From contig NZ_VNWN01000007.1 in the NCBI RefSeq assembly GCF_012720115.1, positions 124,001 to 188,000 on the forward strand: a stretch of 64,000 nucleotides of DNA. Reading direction: 5' to 3'. This DNA is from Sneathiella chinensis (GTDB lineage: Bacteria > Pseudomonadota > Alphaproteobacteria > Sneathiellales > Sneathiellaceae). Below are positions 48,233-56,800 of this stretch, piece by piece. Below the pieces are notes generated by a model. It worked only from the letters and a program-made list of their open reading frames with translations, was not told the DNA's origin and searched no databases. The translations under genes were made by a program, and so were the position numbers. How positions within the stretch are numbered: position 1 is the stretch's first letter; each line of letters starts with the position of its first letter.

Positions 48233-49954
48233 CTACCCTTCCGCGCCGCCATCTTGCCCCGGACGGGACCTGGCAATGGCGCGACTCAAGATAATCACGG
48301 GGATGATACCGGCGGCAACGATGGCAAGGGACGGCCCGGCGGCTTCGGACAAGCGCTCGTCCGAGGCCAGTTCATAGGCCCGAACCGCCAAGGTCTCAAA
48401 CCCGAACGGCCGCATGATCAGGGTTGCCGGAAGTTCCTTCATCACATCCACAAACACCAACAGCAGGGCGGTCATCATGCTGCCTGAAATAATCGGGATA
48501 TGGACCCGAATCACGGCCTTCAGGCCGGTCACCCCCATGGTGCGGGCGGCCCGGTCCATGTTGGGCGTGATCTTGCCGACGCTGGCCTCCACCGTGTTCA
48601 GGGCCACGGCCAGAAACCGCACCATATAGGCAAAAATCAGCGCCACAAGGGTCCCGCTTAACAGCAGGCCCGTCGAGATGCCGAAGGTGCTGCGCATGAA
48701 GGCATCCACGGAATTGTCCAGAAAGCCGAACGGGATCATGACGCCTACGGCCAGCACCGGCCCCGGAATGGCGTATCCCATGGCGGACACCCGCACCGCC
48801 GCGGTCCGCACCGGGTTTTTCCGCCCGGAAACGCCGCCCCGCATGCCATAGACAAGCCCCATGGCAATCACCAGCGTCAGAAGACTGGCCACCATGGCGA
48901 CGGAAATACTGCTGAAGGCAAGCGCGGGAAATTCAAGATTGAGAACCGCCTCGGGATGGCGCAGGCTTTCATGCAGCAGCCAGCCCGACGGCAACAGGAA
49001 ACCAAGGAACACCGGCAACAGACAGGCCAGAAACGCCCCGCCCGCCCGCAGGCCCGACAGCGGAAACCGGCGAATGCCCTGATAGCGACCGGTTGTGTGA
49101 TGATATTTGCGCGCACCGCGGTTCAACCGCTCCACGATCACCAGCAGAAAGACAAACCCCATCAGCATGGCGGCAAGCTGCGCTGCGGCGGCTGGCTCCC
49201 CCATGCCCAGCCAGATGCGGAAAATCCCGGTGGTGAAGGTATCCACGGCAAAATACTGAACCGTCCCGAAATCGCTCAGCGTTTCCATCAGCGCAAGGGC
49301 AAGACCGGTGACAATGGCGGGCCGCGCCAGCGGCAGGGCGATATGAAAGAAAATGCCCCACGGGCCCCGGCCCAGTGTGCGCCCGACCTCAAGAACACAG
49401 ATGGACTGCTCCAGAAAAGCGGCCCGACTGACCAGATACACATACGGATACAGCACCAGCCCCAGCATCAGGACCGCGCCGCCCACGCTTCTGACCGGCG
49501 GGAACCAGTAATCCTGCCGGGTCCAGTCGAACAGATCCCGCAGGAAGGTCTGTACCGGCCCCGCGAAATCGAACATCCCCGTATAGGTATAGGCGATGAT
49601 ATAGGCGGGCATGGCCAGCGGCAGGAACATGGCCCAACTGAACAGGCGTCGCCCCGGAAACTCGCACATGGTGACAAGCCACGCCGTCCCGACCCCGATG
49701 AACACCACCAGCACGGACACACCGGCAAACAGGATCAGGGTATTTAGCAGATAAACAGGCAGAACCGTTGACGCCAGATGGGACCAGATATCCCCGGCTG
49801 GCACAAAGACAAAACCGAACACCACAAGAATGGGCACCGCCACCAGAAGGGCGACAAGCATGGACAGCCCTGCCCCGGTCATGGACAGAAAGTTATTTCC
49901 GCGTCTGCCGGGCCGTTTCAGGCTTCCTTGTTGTTGGTATTCGGCAATCCCCAA
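48233..49954 (-). CDS. ABC transporter permease, two-domain FbpB-like (iron)
   Basis: 573 residues with about twelve membrane helices, a fusion of two permease domains as in FbpB/SfuB. EAA-type loops are visible in EVGRTLGRGPWGIFFHIALPLARPAI and ARTMGVTGLKAVIRVHIPII (both shown in part). A good start with AAGGA eight bases upstream is TTG 49954; ATG 49882 has no ribosome-binding site. It works with the ATPase that follows, four bases apart. The binding protein must be encoded elsewhere. The pair lies between scpB and tatA, genes that are usually close together. Confidence 0.88.
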   Translation of the reverse strand: MGIAEYQQQGSLKRPGRRGNNFLSMTGAGLSMLVALLVAVPILVVFGFVFVPAGDIWSHLASTVLPVYLLNTLILFAGVSVLVVFIGVGTAWLVTMCEFPGRRLFSWAMFLPLAMPAYIIAYTYTGMFDFAGPVQTFLRDLFDWTRQDYWFPPVRSVGGAVLMLGLVLYPYVYLVSRAAFLEQSICVLEVGRTLGRGPWGIFFHIALPLARPAIVTGLALALMETLSDFGTVQYFAVDTFTTGIFRIWLGMGEPAAAAQLAAMLMGFVFLLVIVERLNRGARKYHHTTGRYQGIRRFPLSGLRAGGAFLACLLPVFLGFLLPSGWLLHESLRHPEAVLNLEFPALAFSSISVAMVASLLTLVIAMGLVYGMRGGVSGRKNPVRTAAVRVSAMGYAIPGPVLAVGVMIPFGFLDNSVDAFMRSTFGISTGLLLSGTLVALIFAYMVRFLAVALNTVEASVGKITPNMDRAARTMGVTGLKAVIRVHIPIISGSMMTALLLVFVDVMKELPATLIMRPFGFETLAVRAYELASDERLSEAAGPSLAIVAAGIIPVIILSRAIARSRPGQDGGAEG

Positions 49955-50128
49955 CGGGCTAGTCCTTAGTACGAAATAGTCAACTGCCCCTCAATACGCC
50001 CCCTGCCCCCACATGTAAATAATAATCAGTCGCATAGACGGCCCGCTGTGACAAAAAAACGCAATGAAAATGAAACAGGGCGGATTTCCAGCGAAACACC
50101 CCTTGAAAGGGGGTCTGGCGGCAGGGGA

Positions 50129-50731
50129 TCAGTCTTCCTCTTCCTCCGGGTCGAGGGGGGGCGCATCATCGCCCCGGATCAGGTCATCAAACAGGCCGGA
50201 CGGCTCGGTTTGCAGCAGGCCCGCCGCTTTCAACTCATCAAACCCCGGCAGGTCGCGAATATCATCCAGCCCGAAATGGATCAGGAATTCCTGTGTCACC
50301 CCGTAGGTAACCGGGCGGCCCGGTGTGCGCCGCCGTCCGCGGGGGCGGATCCATCCCGCATCGAACAAGACATCCATCACCCCCCGGCTAAGACCGACAC
50401 CGCGAATTTCCTCAATCTCGGAACGGGTAATCGGCTGGTGATAGGCAATGACAGACAGGGTCTCAAGGGCGGCGCGGCTCAATTTCCGGGTATTTTCCTT
50501 TTCATCCTGAAGCAGCCAGGACAGATCGGGCGCAGTCAGGAAGGTCCATTTCCCGGCCAGCTTCACCAGATTGACGCCCTTGTGTTCATAATGTTTGTGC
50601 AGCAGGTCCAGAATGGCGGGAATATCCGCGTCTTCCGGCAGGCGGGCGGCAATGTCCAGTTCGCCCAATGGCTCCTTCGCGGCAAAAAGCAAGGCTTCCG
50701 CCATGCGGACATGTTCCGGGTTGGCTGTCAT
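50129..50731 (-). CDS. scpB: Segregation and condensation protein B
   Basis: 200 residues. Tandem winged-helix ScpB, part of the SMC-ScpAB condensin that organises the chromosome. Signatures: RMAEALLFAAKEPL, LSRAALETLSVIAYHQPITRSEIEEIRG in part, and GRPVTYGVTQEFLIHFGL. The C-terminus is acidic (DPEEEED). Its start overlaps the scpA stop by four bases, showing coupling. Confidence 0.95.
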   Translation of the reverse strand: MTANPEHVRMAEALLFAAKEPLGELDIAARLPEDADIPAILDLLHKHYEHKGVNLVKLAGKWTFLTAPDLSWLLQDEKENTRKLSRAALETLSVIAYHQPITRSEIEEIRGVGLSRGVMDVLFDAGWIRPRGRRRTPGRPVTYGVTQEFLIHFGLDDIRDLPGFDELKAAGLLQTEPSGLFDDLIRGDDAPPLDPEEEED

Positions 50732-51555
50732 TCGTCCTCACTTTCCTGTCTTTTCTCCCGCCGGGCCCGCACCTCGATCGGGCCGAACAAGTGGGCCTGA
50801 CGCACTTCAAGCTGGCCTTCCTTGACCATCTGCAGGCTGGCCAGCAAGGTGGAGGCCTCGGCCGAACGCCGGGAAAACGGGTCTTTCAGGTTCTTGGGCA
50901 AATAGGCCGTCAGATCGACCCAGTCCGGCACCTTGCCCAGCATCCGCTCCAGCCGCTCAAGGGCTGCCTCCACCGTATAGATGGCGTTGCGCATGAGGCG
51001 CAGAGGGTTCTTGATGCCCTTGCGGTCCTTGTGGGCGGCATAAGCCTGCAACAACTCGCGAAGGGAACAGTCATACCGGGAATGGCGCACCACTTTCACC
51101 CCTTCCGGGCGGCCCCGCCGCATCCGGTCACGGCCCGTAACCTGTCCGTTGATCAGCTTTTCCGCCGCTGTCCGCATGGCCTCCAGCTTTTTAAGCTGAA
51201 AGGCCAGCCGTTCGGCCATTTCCTCACCGGACGGTCCATCCTCCTCCGGCTCTTCCGGCAGCAGAAGGCGGGATTTCAGATAGGCCAGCCACGCCGCCAT
51301 CACCAGATAGTCGGCCGCCACCTCAAGCCGCAGCTTCTGGACTTCCTCGATGAAGGCGAGATACTGTTCCGCCAGTTCAAGAATGGAGATTTTGAGAAGG
51401 TCAACCTTCTGGTCCCGAGCCAGAACAAGCAGGACATCCAGCGGACCTTCATACCCGTCCAGATCGACAACAAGACCCGGCCCTGACGAGGCCGCCGCCT
51501 CCTCAGCATCCAGACGATCCGAAACGTTGAACAGCCCGTTATCCTTCAAGGACAT
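50728..51555 (-). CDS. scpA: Segregation and condensation protein A
   Basis: 275 residues from ATG 51555; the frame is open for 17 more codons upstream, but these overlap the M50 protease gene. An AAAGG sits directly before the ATG, unusually close. The kleisin signature is visible in YEGPLDVLLVLARDQKVDLLKISILELAEQYL (in part) and VMAAWLAYLKSRLLLP. It links SMC heads together with ScpB. Coupled to scpB (ATGA) and 25 bases after the M50 gene. Confidence 0.94.
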   Translation of the reverse strand: MSLKDNGLFNVSDRLDAEEAAASSGPGLVVDLDGYEGPLDVLLVLARDQKVDLLKISILELAEQYLAFIEEVQKLRLEVAADYLVMAAWLAYLKSRLLLPEEPEEDGPSGEEMAERLAFQLKKLEAMRTAAEKLINGQVTGRDRMRRGRPEGVKVVRHSRYDCSLRELLQAYAAHKDRKGIKNPLRLMRNAIYTVEAALERLERMLGKVPDWVDLTAYLPKNLKDPFSRRSAEASTLLASLQMVKEGQLEVRQAHLFGPIEVRARREKRQESEDE

Positions 51556-51580
51556 CCTTTCTGTTGTGGTCAGAAAAACT

Positions 51581-52267
51581 CTAGTCAAACCCCGCCAGTG
51601 TTGCAATCACGGAAATAACCGTGGCGATCGGCCCGCTCATCAGCCAGCGCATGGGGTCCATGTCACTGCCGAACTGACGGAACAGCATGGGCAGCAGGAT
51701 AATCACCCCGATCAGGATCAGAAACCCGAACCGTTCCAACCGGGCCAACGGAATGGCCAGAAAGTTAGGCAGAATGCCGACGGCCACCCGCCCCCCATCC
51801 AGCGGCGGTATAGGCAAAAGGTTAAAAAAACCCAGTACCACATTGAGAACCAAGCCATTTCTCAGGTTCAAGGCAACCCATTCACGCCAGTCTACGGGAA
51901 GATAATCCAGTGCATGAAAAGACAACATGCACAGAAAGGCGAGCAGGAAATTCATCATCGGACCGGCCAGCGCCACCAGCACCATGTCCCGGCGCGGATG
52001 ATTGAGGCGCATGAAATTGACCGGCACTGGCTTGGCATATCCAAACAGGAACGGCGCCTTTGCCATCAGCAACAGGCCGGGAATAAGCACGGTCCCGATC
52101 GGGTCCACATGTTTGAGCGGGTTCAGGGTCACCCGCCCCTGCCGCTTGGCCGTATCATCGCCAAGTCGCCACGCCGCAAAGGCGTGACCGGCTTCATGCA
52201 GGGTAATGGCCAGCAAGGCAGGCAATAGCCAGATGGACACCTGATAGAGAACGTTTCCCATATCCAT
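51581..52267 (-). CDS. Site-2 protease family (M50) membrane protein
   Basis: 228 residues, mostly membrane helices. The active site ITLHEAGHAFAAW (HEXXH) is in the first helix, and the third zinc ligand is in NLLPIPPLDGGRV. This is the minimal S2P type without a PDZ domain, often annotated as a site-2 protease next to nagZ and scpA in alphaproteobacteria. Its substrate is unknown. The start codon shares one base with the nagZ stop (TGATG). Confidence 0.92.
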   Translation of the reverse strand: MDMGNVLYQVSIWLLPALLAITLHEAGHAFAAWRLGDDTAKRQGRVTLNPLKHVDPIGTVLIPGLLLMAKAPFLFGYAKPVPVNFMRLNHPRRDMVLVALAGPMMNFLLAFLCMLSFHALDYLPVDWREWVALNLRNGLVLNVVLGFFNLLPIPPLDGGRVAVGILPNFLAIPLARLERFGFLILIGVIILLPMLFRQFGSDMDPMRWLMSGPIATVISVIATLAGFD

Positions 52268-53313
52268 CAGCCCTCTCCCCGACCGGCAAGCAGGCCCTGC
52301 AATTCGGCCATCATGTCCTCGGTGCCCCCCATCGCCGGGGCCGCCCCGTCAAGGGCGGTCAGGGACTTGTCCAGTCGGCGCAGGGTCTCATCGGAAACCG
52401 CGCCGCAGGCCCCCGCAACCTCTTTCATTTCGTCCATTTTACCGGAACAGTGCAGGATCAGGTCCACCCCCGCCTCCAGCGAGCGCGCCGCCCGCGAGGC
52501 CAGACTGCCCTGCAACGCCTCCATATTCAAATCATCGGACAGCAACACCCCGCCAAATCCGATTTCCCCGCGGATCACATCCTCGATCACACGGCGGGAC
52601 TGGGTTGCCGGATTGTCCGGGTCGATATCCTGATAGACAATATGCGCCGTCATGCCCCACGGGACATGGGACAGTTTCCGGAACGGGACAAAATCACTTG
52701 CTGACAGATCCGAATGGCGGGCCGGAACGACCGGCAATTCAAGATGGCTGTCCACCGTTCCCCGGCCATGCCCCGGCATATGCTTGATCACCGGCAGGAT
52801 ACCGGCGGCAAGGAATTCCTCGGCCACAAAGGCGCCAAGGGTGGCCACAACGTCGGGATTGCCGGAAAAGGACCGGTCCCCAATGACACTGGAGGTTTCC
52901 CCCAGCGACAAATCAAGACAGGGGGAACAATCCACGGAGAAACCAACGCTGGCAAGCTCCGCTGCGATGATCCGGGTGGCAAGGCGCACCGCCCGCTCGC
53001 CCCGGACCGGGTCTTCCGCATAAACGGCCCCAAGGGCGCCGAAGCTTGGCAGGGAATGCCAGTGCGGCGGCCGCAGCCGCTGTACCCGTCCGCCTTCCTG
53101 ATCCACAAGGACCGGCGCGCCCGGTCGCCCCACCGCCTCGCGAAAGCTGTTGATCAGGGCCCGCACCTGATCCGGCGTATCAATATTGCGGGCGAACAGG
53201 ACCAGCCCCACAGGATTGACCGCCCGGAAGAAGTCAACTTCCTCCGGGGTCAGGGTCAGGCCCGCGCACGAGAAAATAACGGCGCGGGTGCCGGTAAAAT
53301 CACTTTTTGGCAA
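52267..53313 (-). CDS. nagZ: Beta-N-acetylhexosaminidase NagZ (GH3)
   Basis: 348 residues. It removes N-acetylglucosamine from muropeptides in peptidoglycan recycling, in the cytosol. Diagnostic: VDQEGGRVQRL, FSVDCSPCLDLS, GDRSFSGNP, KHMPGHGRGTVDSHLELP and LLSDDLNMEAL with the nucleophile Asp. The only plausible start is TTG 53313, with AGGA eight bases upstream; the next in-frame start would cut into the first strand. It overlaps the SPOR gene by 14 bases. Confidence 0.95.
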   Translation of the reverse strand: MPKSDFTGTRAVIFSCAGLTLTPEEVDFFRAVNPVGLVLFARNIDTPDQVRALINSFREAVGRPGAPVLVDQEGGRVQRLRPPHWHSLPSFGALGAVYAEDPVRGERAVRLATRIIAAELASVGFSVDCSPCLDLSLGETSSVIGDRSFSGNPDVVATLGAFVAEEFLAAGILPVIKHMPGHGRGTVDSHLELPVVPARHSDLSASDFVPFRKLSHVPWGMTAHIVYQDIDPDNPATQSRRVIEDVIRGEIGFGGVLLSDDLNMEALQGSLASRAARSLEAGVDLILHCSGKMDEMKEVAGACGAVSDETLRRLDKSLTALDGAAPAMGGTEDMMAELQGLLAGRGEG

Positions 53314-54244
53314 CGAGACAATCCTGTTTTTCCGCCTTCAGGGCCGTACACAGATTTTCCGCACCAGCCCGGTTTTCAAAGGCCCCGGCCTGCAGGCGAT
53401 GGAACATTCCCTTGCCCTTGACCTCGACACTCTGGATGAAATGAGGCACGCCGGTCAGCAGGGCCTTATGCGCCTTTTGAAGCCGTCCCCACGCCTGTTC
53501 CGCCGCATCGGTAGAGCGGAACGCGCCAATCTGAACCCGATAATCACCGGCATTGGCCGGTTTCTTCGGGGATGTTCCCGCCTTTACCGGGGCCGGAGCC
53601 GCAACTTTTTCAGGCTCTGGTGCCGGCTTTGCTTCCGGTTTCGCTTCCGGTTTTGGCTCCGGCTTGGCTTCGGCGGCCTTGGCCTCAACCTCTTTCACGG
53701 TGTTTGCTGCGGTTTCCTGCTCACGCTGGACCTTTTCCACAGGGGTCCGGGCGGCGGCAGTGGCGGCGGCTTCTGCCTCGGTCGTTGCGTCAGATACCGC
53801 ATCGGATGCAGCCTGCCCTTCCGGCTTCGCCATCAGGGTTTCCGCCTGATTGCCGGCTTGCGCCTCGCGCTCGGTTTCGGTGATATCAACAGGGGCCGGA
53901 TCATTGGTGGATTCCTCCGGCGCTTCCATCAGTTTCTCGACCTTTTCCTCGGCCTGCTCCGGATTTAGGACGCTGAACACCTGCTTGTCCTGATGGGGAA
54001 TATCCATGCCGCCCGGATTTTCAGGCTGCTGCTTGACCGGCGAGGTATCCGCCTTGACGATGGGCGGGGCCAGTTGGACCCCCTTTTTCACGCCCTGATC
54101 ATAGGCATACCAGATGCCGATACCGAACCCGGCAACGATGGTCACGGCAAGCGCCGCCCCGATCAGTTTTCCGCGGCTGAAGCGCGGTTCGTCATATTCC
54201 TCATAATATTCTTCTTCTTCCGGAAAATCCTGATGGTTGGTCAA
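53300..54244 (-). CDS. SPOR-domain membrane protein
   Basis: 314 residues from TTG 54244, with GAGGAG eight bases upstream inside the end of the previous gene. Acidic N-terminus (FPEEEEYYEEYDEPRF), one membrane helix (~30-50, LIGAALAVTIVAGFGIGIWYA), a long Ala/Glu/Lys/Pro-rich periplasmic linker (~60-235) and a C-terminal SPOR domain (YRVQIGAFRSTDAAEQAWGRL ... FHRLQAGAFENRAGAENLCTAL, in part). SPOR domains bind denuded glycan at the division septum, so a cell division role is likely. Regular neighbour of argS and nagZ in alphaproteobacteria. Confidence 0.92.
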   Translation of the reverse strand: MTNHQDFPEEEEYYEEYDEPRFSRGKLIGAALAVTIVAGFGIGIWYAYDQGVKKGVQLAPPIVKADTSPVKQQPENPGGMDIPHQDKQVFSVLNPEQAEEKVEKLMEAPEESTNDPAPVDITETEREAQAGNQAETLMAKPEGQAASDAVSDATTEAEAAATAAARTPVEKVQREQETAANTVKEVEAKAAEAKPEPKPEAKPEAKPAPEPEKVAAPAPVKAGTSPKKPANAGDYRVQIGAFRSTDAAEQAWGRLQKAHKALLTGVPHFIQSVEVKGKGMFHRLQAGAFENRAGAENLCTALKAEKQDCLVAKK

Positions 54245-54249
54245 AACTA

Positions 54250-55293
54250 TCACTCCTCTACCATCTCGATGCCAAGGATTTCCAGCCCCTCGCACAATTG
54301 CAATTTCAGGGCGCTCAACAGCCCAAGACGGGCCGGGCGCGTCCCGGTTTCAGTCAGATATTCGGACGACACAAGTCGCTCCTCCCTCTCCAGCCGGAAA
54401 AATAGCAGGGAAAGGTCATGCAGGAAAGCCGACAGATGGATGATATCCCGGTTTCTGAGCGACTGTTCCAGTGCCAATGGCCACTGACACATGAATTTGG
54501 CGATTTTCTGTTCATTGCTCCGCGTCAACACGGAATAATCCACATCAACGGGATCCTCGCCCCCCTCACCCGCGCTTGCCGCTGCCAGCAACGACCGGAT
54601 ACGGCTGATCGCGTAAGGAACGGCAAAAACCGGATTGTCATAGGACTGATCCACCGCCCGGACCGGGCTGAAATGACGGGCAAAGGACGCCCCGTTGGCC
54701 AGCAGGGCAAAACGCACCCGTGGCAGGGAGCATTTGGCAACGGCGGTTCGGGTCGCCATGCCCCGATCCCCATCTTCCGGCGCGGGAGAAAGGGCGTAGG
54801 CCAGCCCCGCCAGATCGGCCACCTTCATCAGGGCCTCCACCTGCCAGAACTGTCTGGCGGATACCAGATCGTCCGTCGTCGCGGGTCGGACCAGCTCAAA
54901 CCCGCCCTGATTTTCCAGCAGGCTCATGCCATAGGCCCGCGCCCGTTCCAGAATGACCGGGATTTCCGCCAGCCAGTATCCCGCCTGCAGGTGGATATTC
55001 ACATATCCGTTGGGGGCCACCTCGGCGGAGCGGACCGACGGCACGGCCTCAACGGCCGCAAGGACCGTGCGGGCCAGACGGTCCCGCACCTCCTCTTCCT
55101 GCCCACTGGCCAACAGCAGGATATTGCTGCAAAGATCGCCCCGGCTTTCCTCTTTCGGGGGGCGCAGGGTCAGGTTTCCTGAGGGTGCTGCCGGACGGGG
55201 GGCCCCGTGCTCCGCCCCCGGATCAGCAGCGGCCTGCTGTTCCAGCACCGCACAAAGCGCCCGCCACACGGGCCTGACATAACTTTCGGACAT
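54250..55293 (-). CDS. ArgRS-like protein lacking the catalytic core (DALR domain protein)
   Basis: 347 residues from ATG 55293; a TTG 12 codons earlier is possible. Alpha-proteobacterial ArgRS is about 580 residues. Residues ~1-130 match its N-terminal Add-1 domain (LRPPKEESRGDLCSN, PNGYVNIHLQAGYW, RARAYGMSLLENQGG). The region that should contain HIGH reads DDLVSARQFWQVEAL. Then about 200 residues of Rossmann core and KMSKS are missing. From ~185 it matches again: VRFALLANG, DQSYDNPVFAVPYAISRIRSLL and the DALR anticodon-binding domain (AFLHDLSLLFFRL, GLEILGIEMVEE). It cannot be a normal synthetase. The frame is intact, and it sits at the canonical argS position, its stop overlapping the ribosome-binding site of the SPOR gene. 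Confidence 0.85.
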   Translation of the reverse strand: MSESYVRPVWRALCAVLEQQAAADPGAEHGAPRPAAPSGNLTLRPPKEESRGDLCSNILLLASGQEEEVRDRLARTVLAAVEAVPSVRSAEVAPNGYVNIHLQAGYWLAEIPVILERARAYGMSLLENQGGFELVRPATTDDLVSARQFWQVEALMKVADLAGLAYALSPAPEDGDRGMATRTAVAKCSLPRVRFALLANGASFARHFSPVRAVDQSYDNPVFAVPYAISRIRSLLAAASAGEGGEDPVDVDYSVLTRSNEQKIAKFMCQWPLALEQSLRNRDIIHLSAFLHDLSLLFFRLEREERLVSSEYLTETGTRPARLGLLSALKLQLCEGLEILGIEMVEE

Positions 55294-55401
55294 AGGGCAG
55301 TTTTTCTCTTTTTTCGGGGCGATTGACAAAAGGTCCCATGATTAATACATGATTAGAGGAGACGAGGCCAACCCCGGCTTTTTCCTGAAGAGAGTAACCG
55401 C

Positions 55402-55752
55402 ATGTTTTCACAAGATACAATGGAACCCCCTGTCAAGCTGTCCGATACGGCTGCCGCGCAGATCAACACCATTGTCCGGGATATGAATTCCGACAAGAAG
55501 ATGCTGCGTGTTGCTGTCAATGGCGGCGGCTGTTCAGGGTTCCAGTACAGCTTTGATCTGGACGACACCCGTAACGACGATGACATGGTCGTTGAAAAGG
55601 ATGGGGCCGTCCTGCTGGTGGACAGTGTGTCCCTGATGTATCTGGCCGGATCGGAAATCGATTATGTCAGCGACCTGATCGGCGCTGCTTTCCGCATCAA
55701 CAATCCCAATGCCACGGCTTCCTGCTCCTGCGGGTCCTCCTTCTCCGTCTAA
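55402..55752 (+). CDS. erpA: Iron-sulfur cluster insertion protein ErpA
   Basis: 116 residues, an A-type Fe-S carrier. The three conserved cysteines are in NGGGCSGFQYSF and the C-terminal ASCSCGSSFSV. It delivers clusters to apoproteins such as those of isoprenoid synthesis. ATG 55402 has only GAGAG upstream; ATG 55423 is an alternative that would shorten the N-terminus by seven residues. Divergent from the ArgRS-like gene. In many relatives a dGTPase gene (dgt) lies between erpA and argS; it is not here. Confidence 0.95.
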   Translation: MFSQDTMEPPVKLSDTAAAQINTIVRDMNSDKKMLRVAVNGGGCSGFQYSFDLDDTRNDDDMVVEKDGAVLLVDSVSLMYLAGSEIDYVSDLIGAAFRINNPNATASCSCGSSFSV

Positions 55753-55792
55753 AGCTCGGCTCCCCCTAGAGCCTACCTCCGTCCTGTGGTTG

Positions 55793-55810
55793 GGGGCGAA
55801 AACGCCCCTT
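55793..55810 (+). terminator. Weak terminator after erpA
   Basis: GGGGCG (55793-55798) and CGCCCC (55803-55808) form a 6-base-pair stem with an AAAA loop, followed by TT and, 20 bases on, CCCCCTTTT. It is a modest signal 41 bases after the erpA stop. Confidence 0.45.
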
Positions 55811-55912
55811 GCCTTGCCCCCTTTTCCCGGCGTTAATGGTTGACGATTGCCCCAGTCGTGATAGACAAACGGACGTGACCAATGCACGCTTATTCTGTGG
55901 GGACCCTCATCC

Positions 55913-56689
55913 ATGAAAATTGCCAGCTGGAACGTCAATTCCGTCAAGGCCCGCCTGCCCATCCTTCTGCATTACCTGAAGGAAGAGGCCCCGGATGTTC
56001 TTTGTCTTCAGGAACTGAAAGTGGTGGACGAGGCTTTCCCCCGCCTTGAGGTGGAGGAACTGGGCTATAACGTGGAGACCCACGGCCAGAAAACCTATAA
56101 CGGTGTCGCCATCCTGTCCAAGCACCCCATGGAAGATGTGATGCGCCGCCTTCCCGGCAATGACGAGGATGAGCAGGCCCGCTATATGGAGGCCACCATC
56201 AACGGTGTGCGCGTTGCCTCCATCTACCTGCCCAACGGCAACCCCATCGATACGGAGAAATTCCCCTATAAACTCGGCTGGATGGACCTTTTGATCCAGC
56301 GGGCGAAAGACCTGCTGGCCCTTGAGGAGCCGGTGGTTCTGGCCGGGGACTATAATATCATCCCGCAGGACGAGGATTGCTATGATCCCAAGGCATGGGA
56401 AAAGGACGCCCTGACCCAGCCGGAAAGCCGCAACCGCTTCCGCCAGTTGCTCAATCTTGGCTATTTCGATGCCTATCGGACCTTTACCCCCAATGTGAAT
56501 TACACCTACTGGGATTATCAGCGCGGCGCCTGGCAGAAGGACAACGGCATTCGCATCGATCATCTTCTGTTATCCCCGCAGGCCATCGACACGTTGAAGG
56601 CCGTCGGGATCGACAAGGAACCGCGCGGTATGGAACGCCCATCCGACCACACCCCCATCTGGGTGGAACTGGACCAGAAGATCGACTGA
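55913..56689 (+). CDS. xth: Exodeoxyribonuclease III
   Basis: 258 residues of the exonuclease III / AP endonuclease family, acting in base-excision repair. Active-site segments: ASWNVNSVKARLP (Asn), CLQELKVVD (Glu), YNGVAILSK, VVLAGDYNIIP (Asp/Asn) and the C-terminal RPSDHTPIWVEL (Asp-His). A G-rich site (GGGGACC) precedes the ATG. The nearest relatives keep it beside erpA. Confidence 0.96.
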   Translation: MKIASWNVNSVKARLPILLHYLKEEAPDVLCLQELKVVDEAFPRLEVEELGYNVETHGQKTYNGVAILSKHPMEDVMRRLPGNDEDEQARYMEATINGVRVASIYLPNGNPIDTEKFPYKLGWMDLLIQRAKDLLALEEPVVLAGDYNIIPQDEDCYDPKAWEKDALTQPESRNRFRQLLNLGYFDAYRTFTPNVNYTYWDYQRGAWQKDNGIRIDHLLLSPQAIDTLKAVGIDKEPRGMERPSDHTPIWVELDQKID

Positions 56690-56800
56690 CCTTCCACCCA
56701 TCGCCAAGGCCGCCTGTGCGGGCGCTCCCCTTCTCTTTCGCTGATTTTGCAACATATTGTTAGAAGATATGCTGCAAATCAGGACAGAAATGCGGGTCCA

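Noticed and set aside
50099-50112. Hairpin CCCCTT/AAGGGG after scpB as a terminator
   Set aside because: The stem is only six base pairs with a 2-base loop, and no T-run follows on the minus strand.
54250-55293. ArgRS-like gene as a frameshifted pseudogene
   Set aside because: The frame is continuous, both conserved ends are in the same frame, and the gene remains coupled to its operon; an internal in-frame loss fits better than decay.
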